From NCBI GenBank assembly GCA_938016265.1, contig CALLWB010000114.1, positions 1-57,300 on the forward strand: 57,300 nucleotides of DNA, in the 5' to 3' direction. A model generated the notes under the pieces. That model made no database searches. It had not been told where the DNA came from and saw only the letters and a program-made list of their open reading frames with translations. Origin of the DNA: an uncultured Saprospiraceae bacterium (lineage in GTDB: Bacteria > Bacteroidota > Bacteroidia > Chitinophagales > Saprospiraceae). A program made the translations under genes and the position numbers. Within the stretch, counting starts at the first letter, position 1; every line of letters starts with the position of its first letter. Shown piece after piece: positions 17,929 through 26,411 of this stretch.

Positions 17929-18724
17929 AAAAGAGCAACTGCTTCCAAAGTTCTCGAAAATAGGAGGCACTTTTTAATAATCGGTTGCCGTACCAAGAAA
18001 ACAGTTCACCATCGACCAGTAGCACCTTTGCCTGTGGACAAACTGCCTGGATTTCAGCCAAATGTTGCTCCTTGAAAGGAAAAGGCTCTGATGACAAGAA
18101 AACAGCTTGTGGGTCGGCTTTATGGAGTTCCTCCAAACTCAGTTCTGGATATCTGTTGTGGGTAGAAAAGGCATTTGTAAACCCTGCCCTTCCTAGAATA
18201 TCATGGATGAATGTGTTGTTTGCAGCTGCCATCCATGGATTTTTCCAAATCAAATAGGCCACTCGAACTTCTCCCGTTGTCGGCTTTAAATTGTGAAGCG
18301 CGTCAAATTCAATATTAATAGTATCAACAAGTTGTTTTGCCTTTGAAGCGGTCTTCGTGATATCCCCTATCGCACCAATCATAACCAGCGCTTCTTCCAA
18401 AGAAGTAATATCACTCATCCAAACCGGATATTCTTTTGACAATGCTTCAATTTGAGCCTGGTCATTCTCTTCTTTGTTGCCAATGATAAGGTCAGGATTC
18501 AACAAGCGGATTTTATCAAAATGATATTGCTTCGTACCTCCTACCCTAGTTTTGGTTTGAAAAATAGGTTTCGGATGAACACAGAATTTCGTGATACCTA
18601 CCAGTTGATCATCCAGTCCTAAATAACTAAGCAACTCCGTCTGTGAAGGTACTAGTGAAACGATACGCTGTGGCGATTCAGGGATGTCTACCCTTCTCCC
18701 CATTTGATCAACGACAATTGGCAT
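17927..18724 (-). CDS. BtuF/TroA-like substrate-binding protein without signal peptide
   Basis: This 265-residue protein has the helical-backbone metal-receptor fold used for cobalamin and iron-siderophore binding. Landmarks are RIVSLVPSQTELLSYLGLDDQLVGIT, KIRLLNPDLIIGNKEENDQAQIEAL, VAYLIWKNPWMAAANNTFIHDIL and ELSLEELHKADPQAVFLSSEPFPF. The usual N-terminal signal or lipobox is absent; the first residues are MPIVVDQMGRRVDIP, already part of the mature fold. It abuts the cystathionine beta-synthase gene (stop and start touch). Either it works in the cytoplasm or the true start is missed; no upstream ATG fits because the preceding gene ends there. Confidence 0.8.
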   Translation of the reverse strand: MPIVVDQMGRRVDIPESPQRIVSLVPSQTELLSYLGLDDQLVGITKFCVHPKPIFQTKTRVGGTKQYHFDKIRLLNPDLIIGNKEENDQAQIEALSKEYPVWMSDITSLEEALVMIGAIGDITKTASKAKQLVDTINIEFDALHNLKPTTGEVRVAYLIWKNPWMAAANNTFIHDILGRAGFTNAFSTHNRYPELSLEELHKADPQAVFLSSEPFPFKEQHLAEIQAVCPQAKVLLVDGELFSWYGNRLLKSASYFRELWKQLLF

Positions 18725-20083
18725 CTAGCCAACGGATTGAATGATGTCGTACTTCGTAATAATTTGAATTTCACCAGCCTTGTCTTTTGATAAAACTGCA
18801 GGAATCTTTTTACTAATGTACCGGCTCAATTTGCTACAAGGCAAATCTTCAGATACAATTGGGAATGCTTCTCCCATGATCGATTCGACATTGGTTTCTG
18901 CATTATTAAATGGATTTTCCAAAATATAATTCAAAACTAACGTTTCAGTAACTGATCCGACAATTTCCTTACCCTTCATCACTGGAAGTTGGGAAATATC
19001 ATTTTCCTTCATCAAATTCAGTACTTCTCTCACTGTTTTATTGGTCTGAACGGAGAAAAATGCTTTGTTTCCTTTTTTTGCCACGATATCCCGGACTTTT
19101 AACTCATCATCGAGAAATCCGCGTTCGCGCATCCAGTCATCATTGAATATCTTACCTACATACCTGCTGGCATGGTCGTGGAAAAGCACAACAACTACAT
19201 CCTCCGGCTTAAATTTATCTTTCATTTGAATAACGCCAGCCATTGCTGATCCAGCAGAGTTTCCGACGAGGATTCCTTCTTGTTGAGCCAGGTACCTTGT
19301 GTACAAGGCGGCATCTTTGTCCGTTACTTTCTCGAAGTAATCGATGATATCAAAGTTGACATTTTTTGGAAGTATATCTTCTCCAATACCTTCTGTGATG
19401 TAAGGGTAAATTTCCGCTTTATCAAAAACGCCAGTTTCGTGGAATTTTTTAAATACGGAACCATAGGTGTCGATGCCGTAGATTTTGATATCGGGATTTT
19501 TCTCTTTCAAGTACTTTCCAATTCCTGAAATGGTTCCCCCTGTACCAACACCGACGACAAAGTGCGTGATTTTTCCTTCTGTTTGCTCCCAGATCTCGGG
19601 GCCTGTCGACTCGTAGTGGGCTACTGCATTTGATGGATTATCGTATTGATTGCACCAGTAAGAATTTGGAATCTCCTTGTTCAATTTTTCCGCTATGGAA
19701 TAGTAAGATCTAGGATCATCGGGTTCTACATTGGTTGGACAAACGATAACCTCTGCTCCAGCTGCTTTAAGCATATCGACCTTCTCTTTTGACTGTTTGT
19801 CACTAGTCGTAAAAATACAGTGATACCCTTTTACTACGCCGGCAATAGCGATTCCCATTCCAGTGTTTCCAGAAGTACACTCAATGATTGTACCTCCTGG
19901 TTTCAGATCGCCTCTTTTTTCTGCGTCTTCGATCATTTTGAGCGCCATTCTATCTTTGATAGAGTTCCCAGGGTTAGTGGTTTCAATTTTTGCTAAAACG
20001 GTCGCTGAGACTTCGTCTGCAATTTTATTTAGTTTTACTAATGGAGTGTTTCCAATAGTTTCAAGTATGTTGTTGAAGTACAT
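18725..20083 (-). CDS. Cystathionine beta-synthase with two CBS domains
   Basis: This 452-residue PLP enzyme condenses L-serine (or O-acetylserine) with homocysteine or sulfide. The PLP lysine is in NPGNSIKDRMAL (K at about 43), followed by ECTSGNTGMGIA and the phosphate loop GVGTGGTISGIGKYL. A CBS pair fills about residues 335-452 (FFSVQTNKTVREVLNLMKEN, QLPVMKGKEIVGSVTE). This layout fits a reverse-transsulfuration CBS more than a bare CysK. It has its own strong promoter (20101-20131) and leads a two-gene transcript with the BtuF-like gene. Specificity between cystathionine and cysteine synthesis is not proven by sequence. Confidence 0.87.
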   Translation of the reverse strand: MYFNNILETIGNTPLVKLNKIADEVSATVLAKIETTNPGNSIKDRMALKMIEDAEKRGDLKPGGTIIECTSGNTGMGIAIAGVVKGYHCIFTTSDKQSKEKVDMLKAAGAEVIVCPTNVEPDDPRSYYSIAEKLNKEIPNSYWCNQYDNPSNAVAHYESTGPEIWEQTEGKITHFVVGVGTGGTISGIGKYLKEKNPDIKIYGIDTYGSVFKKFHETGVFDKAEIYPYITEGIGEDILPKNVNFDIIDYFEKVTDKDAALYTRYLAQQEGILVGNSAGSAMAGVIQMKDKFKPEDVVVVLFHDHASRYVGKIFNDDWMRERGFLDDELKVRDIVAKKGNKAFFSVQTNKTVREVLNLMKENDISQLPVMKGKEIVGSVTETLVLNYILENPFNNAETNVESIMGEAFPIVSEDLPCSKLSRYISKKIPAVLSKDKAGEIQIITKYDIIQSVG

Positions 20084-20100
20084 GTTGTTCTATTTGACGG

Positions 20101-20131
20101 CAAAAGTACGGTTATTCGAATTCAAATTCAA
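20101..20131 (-). promoter_or_regulatory. Strong Bacteroidota promoter upstream of the CBS gene
   Basis: On the minus strand a TTG (20129-20131) is followed after 20 bases by TACTTTTG (20101-20108), a full match to TTG-N19/20-TAnnTTTG. The ATG at 20083 lies 17 bases downstream of the -7 box. Confidence 0.7.
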
Positions 20132-20270
20132 ATATGTTTCTTTAATTTAATTATGAATGTAGGGGGACATTTTGGTAGTTGGTAGAGAGCAGAAGGTACC
20201 TGTTGTGTCGCTTTCTGTTGGAAGGTATACACACTTTAGCCTAATAACCATTAACTTAAATAACCAATAG

Positions 20271-20726
20271 CTATCCTTTTTGGAAAATTTTCATTTCGCA
20301 TTCAAGATACAAGGTATCTCCTGAGGTTATTTTTCCATTGATCATGGAAACGCTCATGACTTCGTGTTCTACAACGATTTCTGTTTGGATGTCGGTGCCG
20401 ACTTCAGGAAGTTCGTGAATGATACAATTGCGAACTGCAGCGATGTATCCTAAGATAGGGCCAGCGGAAGAGTTTCCCTCTTCTTTTGCTTTCATCATGC
20501 CCATATAGCCCGCGCGAATGGCTGCTGTTTGTGCAACATTTTCTATGAGCCCAGATTCTGTGAGTTTATTGTCATCGCAGAAGATATTTTCTTCCTTTAT
20601 CTGAAAACTGCTTACGGATCTTTTTTCGGAAGACGACAGCAGGCTATCTATCATGACCATTGGTGCTTTCTGAGGTATTAATCCTTGCACCTCTTCTTTG
20701 TTCAGTAAAGTATTTATGGTATTCAT
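20271..20726 (-). CDS. ApeP-like 3-hydroxyacyl-ACP dehydratase subunit
   Basis: This 151-residue hotdog-fold protein belongs to the dehydratase group of aryl-polyene pathways. It shows LIPQKAPMVMID near the start and SGLIENVAQTAAIRAG, where Glu62 fits the catalytic acid of FabZ. The histidine of the canonical GHFPG loop is missing: the equivalent stretch is NIFCDDNKL. In studied aryl-polyene systems ApeP pairs with ApeI to form one dehydratase, and an ApeI-like gene is at 51193-51564 in this window. It lies downstream of the DarB-like gene on the same strand, with a TATATTTG box at 20787-20794. The partner relation is inferred. Confidence 0.78.
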   Translation of the reverse strand: MNTINTLLNKEEVQGLIPQKAPMVMIDSLLSSSEKRSVSSFQIKEENIFCDDNKLTESGLIENVAQTAAIRAGYMGMMKAKEEGNSSAGPILGYIAAVRNCIIHELPEVGTDIQTEIVVEHEVMSVSMINGKITSGDTLYLECEMKIFQKG

Positions 20727-20786
20727 GGAGAATGTTGGGTTACTAGTTCGTTAAAAAGAAGAATAGTTGCGAATACGAAATGAATA

Positions 20787-20794
20787 CAAATATA
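20787..20794 (-). promoter_or_regulatory. Predicted -7 box (TATATTTG) for the ApeP-like gene
   Basis: The minus strand reads TATATTTG about 60 bases before the ATG at 20726. A TTG lies 17 bases upstream, inside the 3' end of the DarB-like gene. The spacing is slightly short. Confidence 0.4.
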
Positions 20795-20814
20795 AGAAAT
20801 CAGCAACACATCAA

Positions 20815-21951
20815 CTATATAACGGTCAATAAAGCATAAGAATAACTAAATCTAGCGCTTTCTGGAACGGAGATCAGGATTTTTTGTCCTTTCTTTAAGT
20901 TACCAGAATAAAATAATTCTTCTAACATCAGATAGATGGATGCAGATCCAACATTACCAACCCTTGTCAAATTGGTAAACCATTTTTCTTGTGGAATGTG
21001 GCCTCCCATTTTTGTAAGTGCTTCGGCTACTTTATCTCTAAAAAATTCGGAAGACAAGTGAGGTAAAAAATAGTCTAGGGATGCAATATCGAAATCAATT
21101 TTTTTACTTACTTCGATCAAATCTTTCACCCCAAAGTCTGCAATGTTTTTCCCCAGCATTTTCACATCTTGCTTCATCGCAAAGATCGATTTGTTTAGCC
21201 ATTCCTTAGAGGTAAATTCTTTCCAGCCTTTGAGCCTGCCATTTTCCTCTTTATCTGCGGCCGCGTACATGCAAGTTTCCAATTCGTTGGCAAAAGAGAT
21301 GCTTCTTACCCACTCTACTTTTAAAGACATTTCGCCACGAGGTTTGTTCTCCATTAGAGCAACACCAGCACCATCTGAAAGCATCCAGCGTAGAAAGTCT
21401 TTCTCGAATGCAATATATGGGTTTTCGTTAAGTTTATTCAGATTTTCAGTCTCTGCCTCATAGTTTCGTCCATGCAGCATTGGAGACAGCATTTCTGATC
21501 CTGTGCAAACAGCATTAGAAGAATTTCCAGCTTTAATAGAAAGAAATCCATATTTGAATGCATGCATACCAGAGCAGCAAGCTCCAGAAGGAGACATAAT
21601 TTCTATTGGTTTAGTCTTCATCAGGCCATGCACCATCGCTGCATGAGAAGGCAGCATTTGATCTATCAAGGATGTTCCGCAAGCCAATACTTCGACGTCA
21701 TTCAAGCTGAAATTATTACCTTCCAATCCCTTCATGGCTTCAATCACTAATTCCGCGTTATTGTGCGAAATATTCCCTTCTTTATCCAGTACATAATGTC
21801 TGGATTTTATCCCATTACTCCTTAGAACAATCTTTCTAGCTCTGGACGGAGTATTATCTATCATACCAAGATAAGACTCCATGTCCTCATTCCCTATAGG
21901 TTCATTAGGTAGAAATTTAGATAATTTCGTAATAAATACTTCCTGCAACAT
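20815..21951 (-). CDS. darB: DarB-like KAS III ketosynthase
   Basis: This 378-residue protein is a ketosynthase III relative. The active-site Cys is in SPSGACCSGMHAFKYG (Cys126), the His in DYFLPHLSSEFF and the Asn in TNLTRVGNVGSASIYL, so the C-H-N triad is intact. In flexirubin and dialkylresorcinol pathways DarB joins and cyclises two acyl chains to a cyclohexanedione that DarA aromatises. The next gene upstream on this strand is DarA-like, supporting this role. It has its own strong promoter (21995-22024). The exact assignment rests on the neighbours and overall pattern, and the acyl substrates are unknown. Confidence 0.8.
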   Translation of the reverse strand: MLQEVFITKLSKFLPNEPIGNEDMESYLGMIDNTPSRARKIVLRSNGIKSRHYVLDKEGNISHNNAELVIEAMKGLEGNNFSLNDVEVLACGTSLIDQMLPSHAAMVHGLMKTKPIEIMSPSGACCSGMHAFKYGFLSIKAGNSSNAVCTGSEMLSPMLHGRNYEAETENLNKLNENPYIAFEKDFLRWMLSDGAGVALMENKPRGEMSLKVEWVRSISFANELETCMYAAADKEENGRLKGWKEFTSKEWLNKSIFAMKQDVKMLGKNIADFGVKDLIEVSKKIDFDIASLDYFLPHLSSEFFRDKVAEALTKMGGHIPQEKWFTNLTRVGNVGSASIYLMLEELFYSGNLKKGQKILISVPESARFSYSYALLTVI

Positions 21952-21994
21952 ATGGATGTTGTTGTTTTTTCCCTTTTCTCAAAAAATTATCCTG

Positions 21995-22024
21995 CAAAAG
22001 TAGAATTATTCTGATTTTTAACAA
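21995..22024 (-). promoter_or_regulatory. Strong promoter for the darB-like gene
   Basis: The minus strand shows TTG (22022-22024), a 19-base spacer and TACTTTTG (21995-22002), an excellent match to the Bacteroidota consensus. The ATG at 21951 is 43 bases after the -7 box. The gene therefore need not depend on read-through from the genes upstream. Confidence 0.72.
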
Positions 22025-22195
22025 AAAAATACTCCCCTATTCAATAAAATACCTAGCGATTTGTTCAATATATTTAGGATAAATTATCCACCCCACAAAT
22101 AAACACCTGATTACCAGTGACTTTTACATAGTTTCCATTATTACTGAAAACAAATAATTGTTTTGATCAATTATAAAACTTAATAAATCTAGGAC

Positions 22196-23128
22196 CTAAC
22201 TAAACTCGTCCTGCAAACTGTTTTGTGAATAGTACTCTACTTGCTTCTGAATTTTAGATTTTAAGACAAATCCGAGCATCCAACTTATAATTGTAGTAAT
22301 TGGCGAAAGAACAATGATTCCAATAAACAAATAAGTAGTAAAAATACGCATTCGAAACTTACGATTGGGGTCAAAGGGACCACCTTTGTCCCGTATGAAT
22401 TTGGACCAGAAACCAAACAGTCCATTTGCTCTTTTTTCAAGCATCACCAGGTTTGGAAAGATATTTACTGCGCCTAATTTATTGAGCTCTTGTTGAGCTA
22501 ATTCTTGTATGTTTTTGGATAGCGCATTTCGAATTATAGTACCAAATCGACTTGCTTCTATTATATCTTTTTCAGAGACACCAGACTTAGGAAAAACGAG
22601 CCCGAACTTATCTTTTTTGCCGGTGAGCATCCACCTTAAAATCGTTGCTACACTTACCAGGTTGGGTGCTTTGTCTACCAATGCAATATTACCGATAAGG
22701 TGGCCTTCTAAGTCTTTGATTTTCCGTTTCATTTTCTCTTGCGCCATCGCCCACATATTCCGACAACCAATAATTGTAATTACTGGCTTGTTTTTCATTA
22801 TTTTTTTTGCCTCTTCAGAACTCATAAAAGAATTGATGGGGATCGAGGGAGTAAGGTACCAAACCTGATATCCGATCACAATCAAATCGTAGTCGATAGA
22901 AGGGTCAAAATCAAACGTTTTTAGCGGACAAGGGACTTCCTGATGCGTTTCTGGGAACGTCTCAAAGAAAACGGAAGACGTCCAGGGAAAAGGATAGTCA
23001 TCTATGGGTTTTATCGTCTCATAAGTGATTTGAATATTTTCATCCTGTTCCAGCGGAGATAAGACGGAACGAACTATATCGGTCGCTTGTCCTGTTTGGG
23101 AGTATTGAATAACTAGTACATTTTTCAT
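22196..23128 (-). CDS. darA: DarA-like dialkylresorcinol biosynthesis protein
   Basis: This 310-residue protein starts with a flavodoxin-like fold: VLVIQYSQTGQATDIV is the phosphate-loop strand, YDLIVIGYQVWYLTPS the second strand-loop, and KPVITIIGCRNMWAMAQ the third. A hydrophobic pair at about residues 260-290 (FTTYLFIGIIVLSPITTIISWMLGF) should anchor it to the membrane. This build, next to a KAS III gene, matches the proteins annotated DarA in flexirubin clusters, credited with aromatising the DarB product. The redox cofactor is inferred from the fold, not proven. It starts 12 bases after the acyltransferase stop, so the two form a unit. Confidence 0.75.
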   Translation of the reverse strand: MKNVLVIQYSQTGQATDIVRSVLSPLEQDENIQITYETIKPIDDYPFPWTSSVFFETFPETHQEVPCPLKTFDFDPSIDYDLIVIGYQVWYLTPSIPINSFMSSEEAKKIMKNKPVITIIGCRNMWAMAQEKMKRKIKDLEGHLIGNIALVDKAPNLVSVATILRWMLTGKKDKFGLVFPKSGVSEKDIIEASRFGTIIRNALSKNIQELAQQELNKLGAVNIFPNLVMLEKRANGLFGFWSKFIRDKGGPFDPNRKFRMRIFTTYLFIGIIVLSPITTIISWMLGFVLKSKIQKQVEYYSQNSLQDEFS

Positions 23129-23140
23129 CTAGCGAATTAG

Positions 23141-24019
23141 TTAAGTCTCCTCTTTCTGCCAAAATTCATAATAATTGAACCATTGACGGGGATAGGTTTT
23201 GAGTTTTTCTTCAACTTGTTTAGTATACAACTCCAATAGTTCTTCTGGTTTGCCATCGTGTATTTTTCCTGGTGAGGCGAAAAAATGATAGTGGCTATTG
23301 GTTTCTTTGACTGCAAATACGAATGAATAGGGTACTTTGAAGCGAGTTGTCAAATGAAATGGTCCTAGGGGAAACGGGGCTTTTTTGCCCATAAATTCCA
23401 CAGTATGTCTTTTGCCCTCTTCTACAAACCGATCTCCGTGCATACAGATAAACTCCTTGTTTTTTAGCGCTTGACTTATTTTTATAATGTGCGAAAAATC
23501 ATCCTTTACAGGAATAACATTAAACTTTCTCTTTTTGCCACTTTCTTCTAAATAACCTTTTATTTTTTCATGTTCTTCGTCAAACATGACGATGTTTATT
23601 TTACTCTTTAGGTCATCAAGGAAGTTGCCGGCAATTTCCCAGTTACCAATATGGGCGCTGATTAGGATTCCACCTGTTTGGTTTTTGTCCATCTCATAGA
23701 GGTGGTGGTCTCCATCAAAATTGAAAGTAAACTTGTTAGAAAGGCCTGCCATTATTGCCACTTTGTCTAAAAGAGTTTGTCCAAAAACGTAGTAATTCCG
23801 ATAGATATTAATGACAGAGGTAAAGGGATTTTGTTTTAAAATCTTATTAAAAAAGAAGTAACTTGATTTGGTGGACTTTGGGCTAAAAAAGACAAAATAA
23901 AATGCGACAAAGATAAGCACAAAATAAGCAATACCGAGTCCCAAATTTCTCAGTATCCATACAAATATCTTGTGCCCTAGCACACCTCCTCGAGTTTTCC
24001 CCTTCCAGCTTTTTGCCAT
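23141..24019 (-). CDS. LpxL/HtrB-like lipid acyltransferase
   Basis: This 292-residue protein has an N-terminal membrane helix (about 27-48, LGIAYFVLIFVAFYFVFF) and the LpxL-type HX4E motif in SAHIGNWEIAG, followed by MHGDRF and a late YPRQWFNYYEFW. Such enzymes transfer acyl groups from ACP to a lipid acceptor on the inner face of the membrane. Inside a pigment locus, between an ACP and DarA, it is a candidate for attaching an acyl group to the resorcinol or another lipid. A true lipid A role is less likely because kdsB lies elsewhere in the window and no other lpx gene is adjacent. Function is not settled. Confidence 0.8.
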   Translation of the reverse strand: MAKSWKGKTRGGVLGHKIFVWILRNLGLGIAYFVLIFVAFYFVFFSPKSTKSSYFFFNKILKQNPFTSVINIYRNYYVFGQTLLDKVAIMAGLSNKFTFNFDGDHHLYEMDKNQTGGILISAHIGNWEIAGNFLDDLKSKINIVMFDEEHEKIKGYLEESGKKRKFNVIPVKDDFSHIIKISQALKNKEFICMHGDRFVEEGKRHTVEFMGKKAPFPLGPFHLTTRFKVPYSFVFAVKETNSHYHFFASPGKIHDGKPEELLELYTKQVEEKLKTYPRQWFNYYEFWQKEET

Positions 24020-24057
24020 TTAGTTCTTTTTTCTGCGAATTTACAAGTTTGCCTCCA

Positions 24058-24086
24058 ATAAAAAAGTATTGCCAAAGCAATACTTT
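24058..24086 (-). terminator. Hairpin between the ACP and acyltransferase genes
   Basis: A perfect 10-base stem, aaagtattgc with gcaatacttt, closes a 4-base loop and is followed by a T-run when read on the minus strand. It lies downstream of the ACP gene and upstream of the LpxL-like gene, so it could cap or attenuate the fabG-KS-ACP transcript. Confidence 0.7.
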
Positions 24087-24128
24087 ATAGAGACTTTACA
24101 AGGAAATCTTTCATTTTTTTATTGCAAT

Positions 24129-24386
24129 TTAAACCAATTCGACTTGATTCACTTTACTATGAATTAGATCATAAAGGTCATCGAAAGAAACTACTGATTT
24201 AAAGTCCTCACCGTTCAGTTTAAATTTAAATGAATCTTCTACTAAGACCACTAAATCTACATAATCTAGACTATCCAATTCAAGTGTTTCGTGAAAATTA
24301 GCATCAAAAGAAATGCCCTCAATTTCTGCTTCAAATTCGTCTATTAAAAAATCGTTTACAATCTTGATAACATCGGTCCTTTCCAT
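24129..24386 (-). CDS. Acyl carrier protein
   Basis: This 85-residue acidic protein has the phosphopantetheine site at the serine in LELDSLDYVDLVVLVEDSF, in the ACP-typical position at the start of helix 2. It would carry growing acyl chains as thioesters. It sits 17 bases after the ketosynthase stop and shares a transcript with the ketosynthase and ketoreductase. A second ACP lies at 46614-46868; one may serve the polyene chain and the other the resorcinol branch, but sequence alone does not say which. Confidence 0.93.
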   Translation of the reverse strand: MERTDVIKIVNDFLIDEFEAEIEGISFDANFHETLELDSLDYVDLVVLVEDSFKFKLNGEDFKSVVSFDDLYDLIHSKVNQVELV

Positions 24387-24403
24387 TTTAAATATTTTTG
24401 GGG

Positions 24404-25621
24404 TTATTTAAATTTTCGTATTACTAAGGAGGAGTTGGTACCACCAAACCCGAAGGAATTGGATAAAAAGGTGTCTATTTTTGCTTCAGTACATTTCGTA
24501 GGAATATTCAGTTTTACACTGTCTTCATCTGGGTTTTCCAAATTGATATTTGGAGCTATAAAGGAGTCATTCATCATTAGTAATGAATAGACCACTTCGC
24601 TAGCACCTGCCATCCAACATTCATGGCCAGTCATTGACTTGGTAGAACTGACGTATGGTTTGCTCCCGAATACCTGATAAATTGCTCTTGCTTCGTTTTG
24701 ATCTCCAAGTGGTGTACTTGTAGCATGTGCATTGATATAGTCTACTTCGTTTGCAAGGATACCAGATTGTTGTAAGGACATTTCTAAGGAACGCACAGGG
24801 CCTCTGACATCTGGTTTGGAGATGTGATCTCCGTTTGATGAAAAGCCATATCCGATCACTTCACCATAGATTTTGGCACCTCTTTTTTGGGCTGATTCTA
24901 AACTTTCCAGGATCACCGTAGCAGCTCCTCCACTAGGTACAAGCCCATCGCGATCCCTGTCAAAGGGTCTGGAGGCTCCAATAGGATCCATTTCCCTTAC
25001 GGAGAATGCGCCGATTGCATCAAATGCCCCCATCGCATACATATTAACTTCCTGAGCACCGCCACAAATGACTTGATCTTGCAGGCCGTTTTTAATCAAC
25101 AGATAGGCCATCCCAATAGAATGAGATCCACTGGCACAAGCACCACTAATTGTAAAATTGATTCCTTTCAACTTAAATATGGTCGACAAATTCATAGTTA
25201 CTGTAGAATTCATCGATTTGAAAATAGCCCCCGACCCTATCAAGGTGGTGTCCATTTTTTCTCTAAGGATATCATTCGCTTCAATGACAGGAGCAGCTGA
25301 GCTATCGTTGCCGTAGAGTACTCCCACATTATTTTTTTCTAAAAAATCAAGGTCAATTCTTGCATTCAGCAAGGCTTCCAGCGTTGCCAGATAAGCGTAT
25401 TCTGCTTGTTCTGGCATACCTATACGTTGGCGTCTGCTCAATTGTTTTTTGAGGTTTGGGCGTTCTAACATTCCGGTAAGGCCAGAACGATACCCATTAT
25501 CTTTTCTTTTTTGATCTAATCCGATTCCTGATTGGCCATTGTACAACGAATTTTTTACATCGTCAAGATTCTTTCCAATACAAGAATATATACCTATTCC
25601 AGTAATTACAACTCTTTTCAT
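24404..25621 (-). CDS. Beta-ketoacyl-ACP synthase (FabF-like)
   Basis: This 405-residue KAS II-type condensing enzyme has a complete catalytic triad: Cys162 in FTISGACASGSHSIG, His in INAHATSTPLGDQNE and His in STKSMTGHECWMAGASE. The C-terminus ends with SNSFGFGGTNSSLVI. It extends acyl chains on the adjacent ACP by decarboxylative condensation with malonyl-ACP. It starts 21 bases after the ketoreductase stop. It has no chain-length-factor partner next to it, unlike the two synthases in the second arm, so it may act as a homodimer in the manner of ApeR. Confidence 0.92.
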   Translation of the reverse strand: MKRVVITGIGIYSCIGKNLDDVKNSLYNGQSGIGLDQKRKDNGYRSGLTGMLERPNLKKQLSRRQRIGMPEQAEYAYLATLEALLNARIDLDFLEKNNVGVLYGNDSSAAPVIEANDILREKMDTTLIGSGAIFKSMNSTVTMNLSTIFKLKGINFTISGACASGSHSIGMAYLLIKNGLQDQVICGGAQEVNMYAMGAFDAIGAFSVREMDPIGASRPFDRDRDGLVPSGGAATVILESLESAQKRGAKIYGEVIGYGFSSNGDHISKPDVRGPVRSLEMSLQQSGILANEVDYINAHATSTPLGDQNEARAIYQVFGSKPYVSSTKSMTGHECWMAGASEVVYSLLMMNDSFIAPNINLENPDEDSVKLNIPTKCTEAKIDTFLSNSFGFGGTNSSLVIRKFK

Positions 25622-25642
25622 TATTATCTTTTCCCTTTTTTA

Positions 25643-26371
25643 TCACGTATAAAGTCCACCATTTACGGAGATTACTTCCCCAGTAATATACGAAGCTTTT
25701 TCAGAAACCAGAAACCCTACGACAGAACTCACCTCTTCTGGTCTGCCAAATCTTCGTATTGGAATCATCATCTTAAAGTCTTTTTCTTCAAGATCTTCTG
25801 TCATATCGGTGGCAATAAAACCCGGAGCGACTGCATTTACAGTTATCTTTTTTCTTGCGACTTCTTGGCCTAAAGCTTTCGTCGCACCAATCACTGCGGC
25901 TTTTGCAGCAGAATAGTTTGTCTGCCCAGGAAGTCCTTTGATTCCTGATAAAGAAACAATGTTGACAATTCGTCCAAACTTACTTGTCATCATGTCTTTA
26001 ATCAAAAATCTAGTCGTAAAAAAGAAGCCATCCAGATTCGTATTAAGAACATCTCGCCATTCTCCATCTGTCATGAAAACCAGTAGATTATCTTTTCGAA
26101 TTCCCGCATTATTGACAAGTACTTCGATGTATTTGCCTTCGTTTGCCTGCTTCCAGCCTGACAATTTTGCTTCCACTTCTTCCTTACTGGCAACATCGAA
26201 TTGGAGTAACTCACCAGTACTCCCTTTTTCATTTACTAGCTTTAAAGTATTTAGTGCTTCCGTTTCGTTGCTTCTGTAATTAATTAGAATGTGGTAGCCC
26301 ATTTCAGCCAGTTCCAAACAAACCGCACGTCCAATCCCTCTTGAACCGCCTGTAACAAGTGCATTTTTCAT
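25643..26371 (-). CDS. 3-oxoacyl-ACP reductase (FabG-like)
   Basis: This 242-residue short-chain dehydrogenase reduces 3-oxoacyl-ACP with NADPH. It has the TGGSRGIGRAVCLEL cofactor loop, LVNNAGIRKDN, the catalytic Ser in IVNIVSLSGIKG, Tyr and Lys in TNYSAAKAAVIG, and a C-terminal ITGEVISVNGGLY. It leads the fabG-KS-ACP unit of the first pigment arm and is the likely ketoreductase (ApeQ role) for the polyene chain. A TAGTTTTG -7 box at 26404-26411 lies 32 bases upstream. Housekeeping use in fatty-acid synthesis cannot be excluded. Confidence 0.92.
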   Translation of the reverse strand: MKNALVTGGSRGIGRAVCLELAEMGYHILINYRSNETEALNTLKLVNEKGSTGELLQFDVASKEEVEAKLSGWKQANEGKYIEVLVNNAGIRKDNLLVFMTDGEWRDVLNTNLDGFFFTTRFLIKDMMTSKFGRIVNIVSLSGIKGLPGQTNYSAAKAAVIGATKALGQEVARKKITVNAVAPGFIATDMTEDLEEKDFKMMIPIRRFGRPEEVSSVVGFLVSEKASYITGEVISVNGGLYT

Positions 26372-26403
26372 AGTTGATTTAAAAATTATGTATTAGTAAT
26401 CCG

Positions 26404-26411
26404 CAAAACTA
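26404..26411 (-). promoter_or_regulatory. Predicted -7 box (TAGTTTTG) for the fabG-KS-ACP unit
   Basis: The minus strand reads TAGTTTTG, a full TAnnTTTG match, 32 bases before the ATG at 26371. No TTG is seen at 19-21 bases. Confidence 0.5.

Noticed and set aside
20815-21951. A housekeeping FabH
   Set aside because: A more typical FabH is at 27884-28945, and this one lies beside darA with a distinct C-terminal half.
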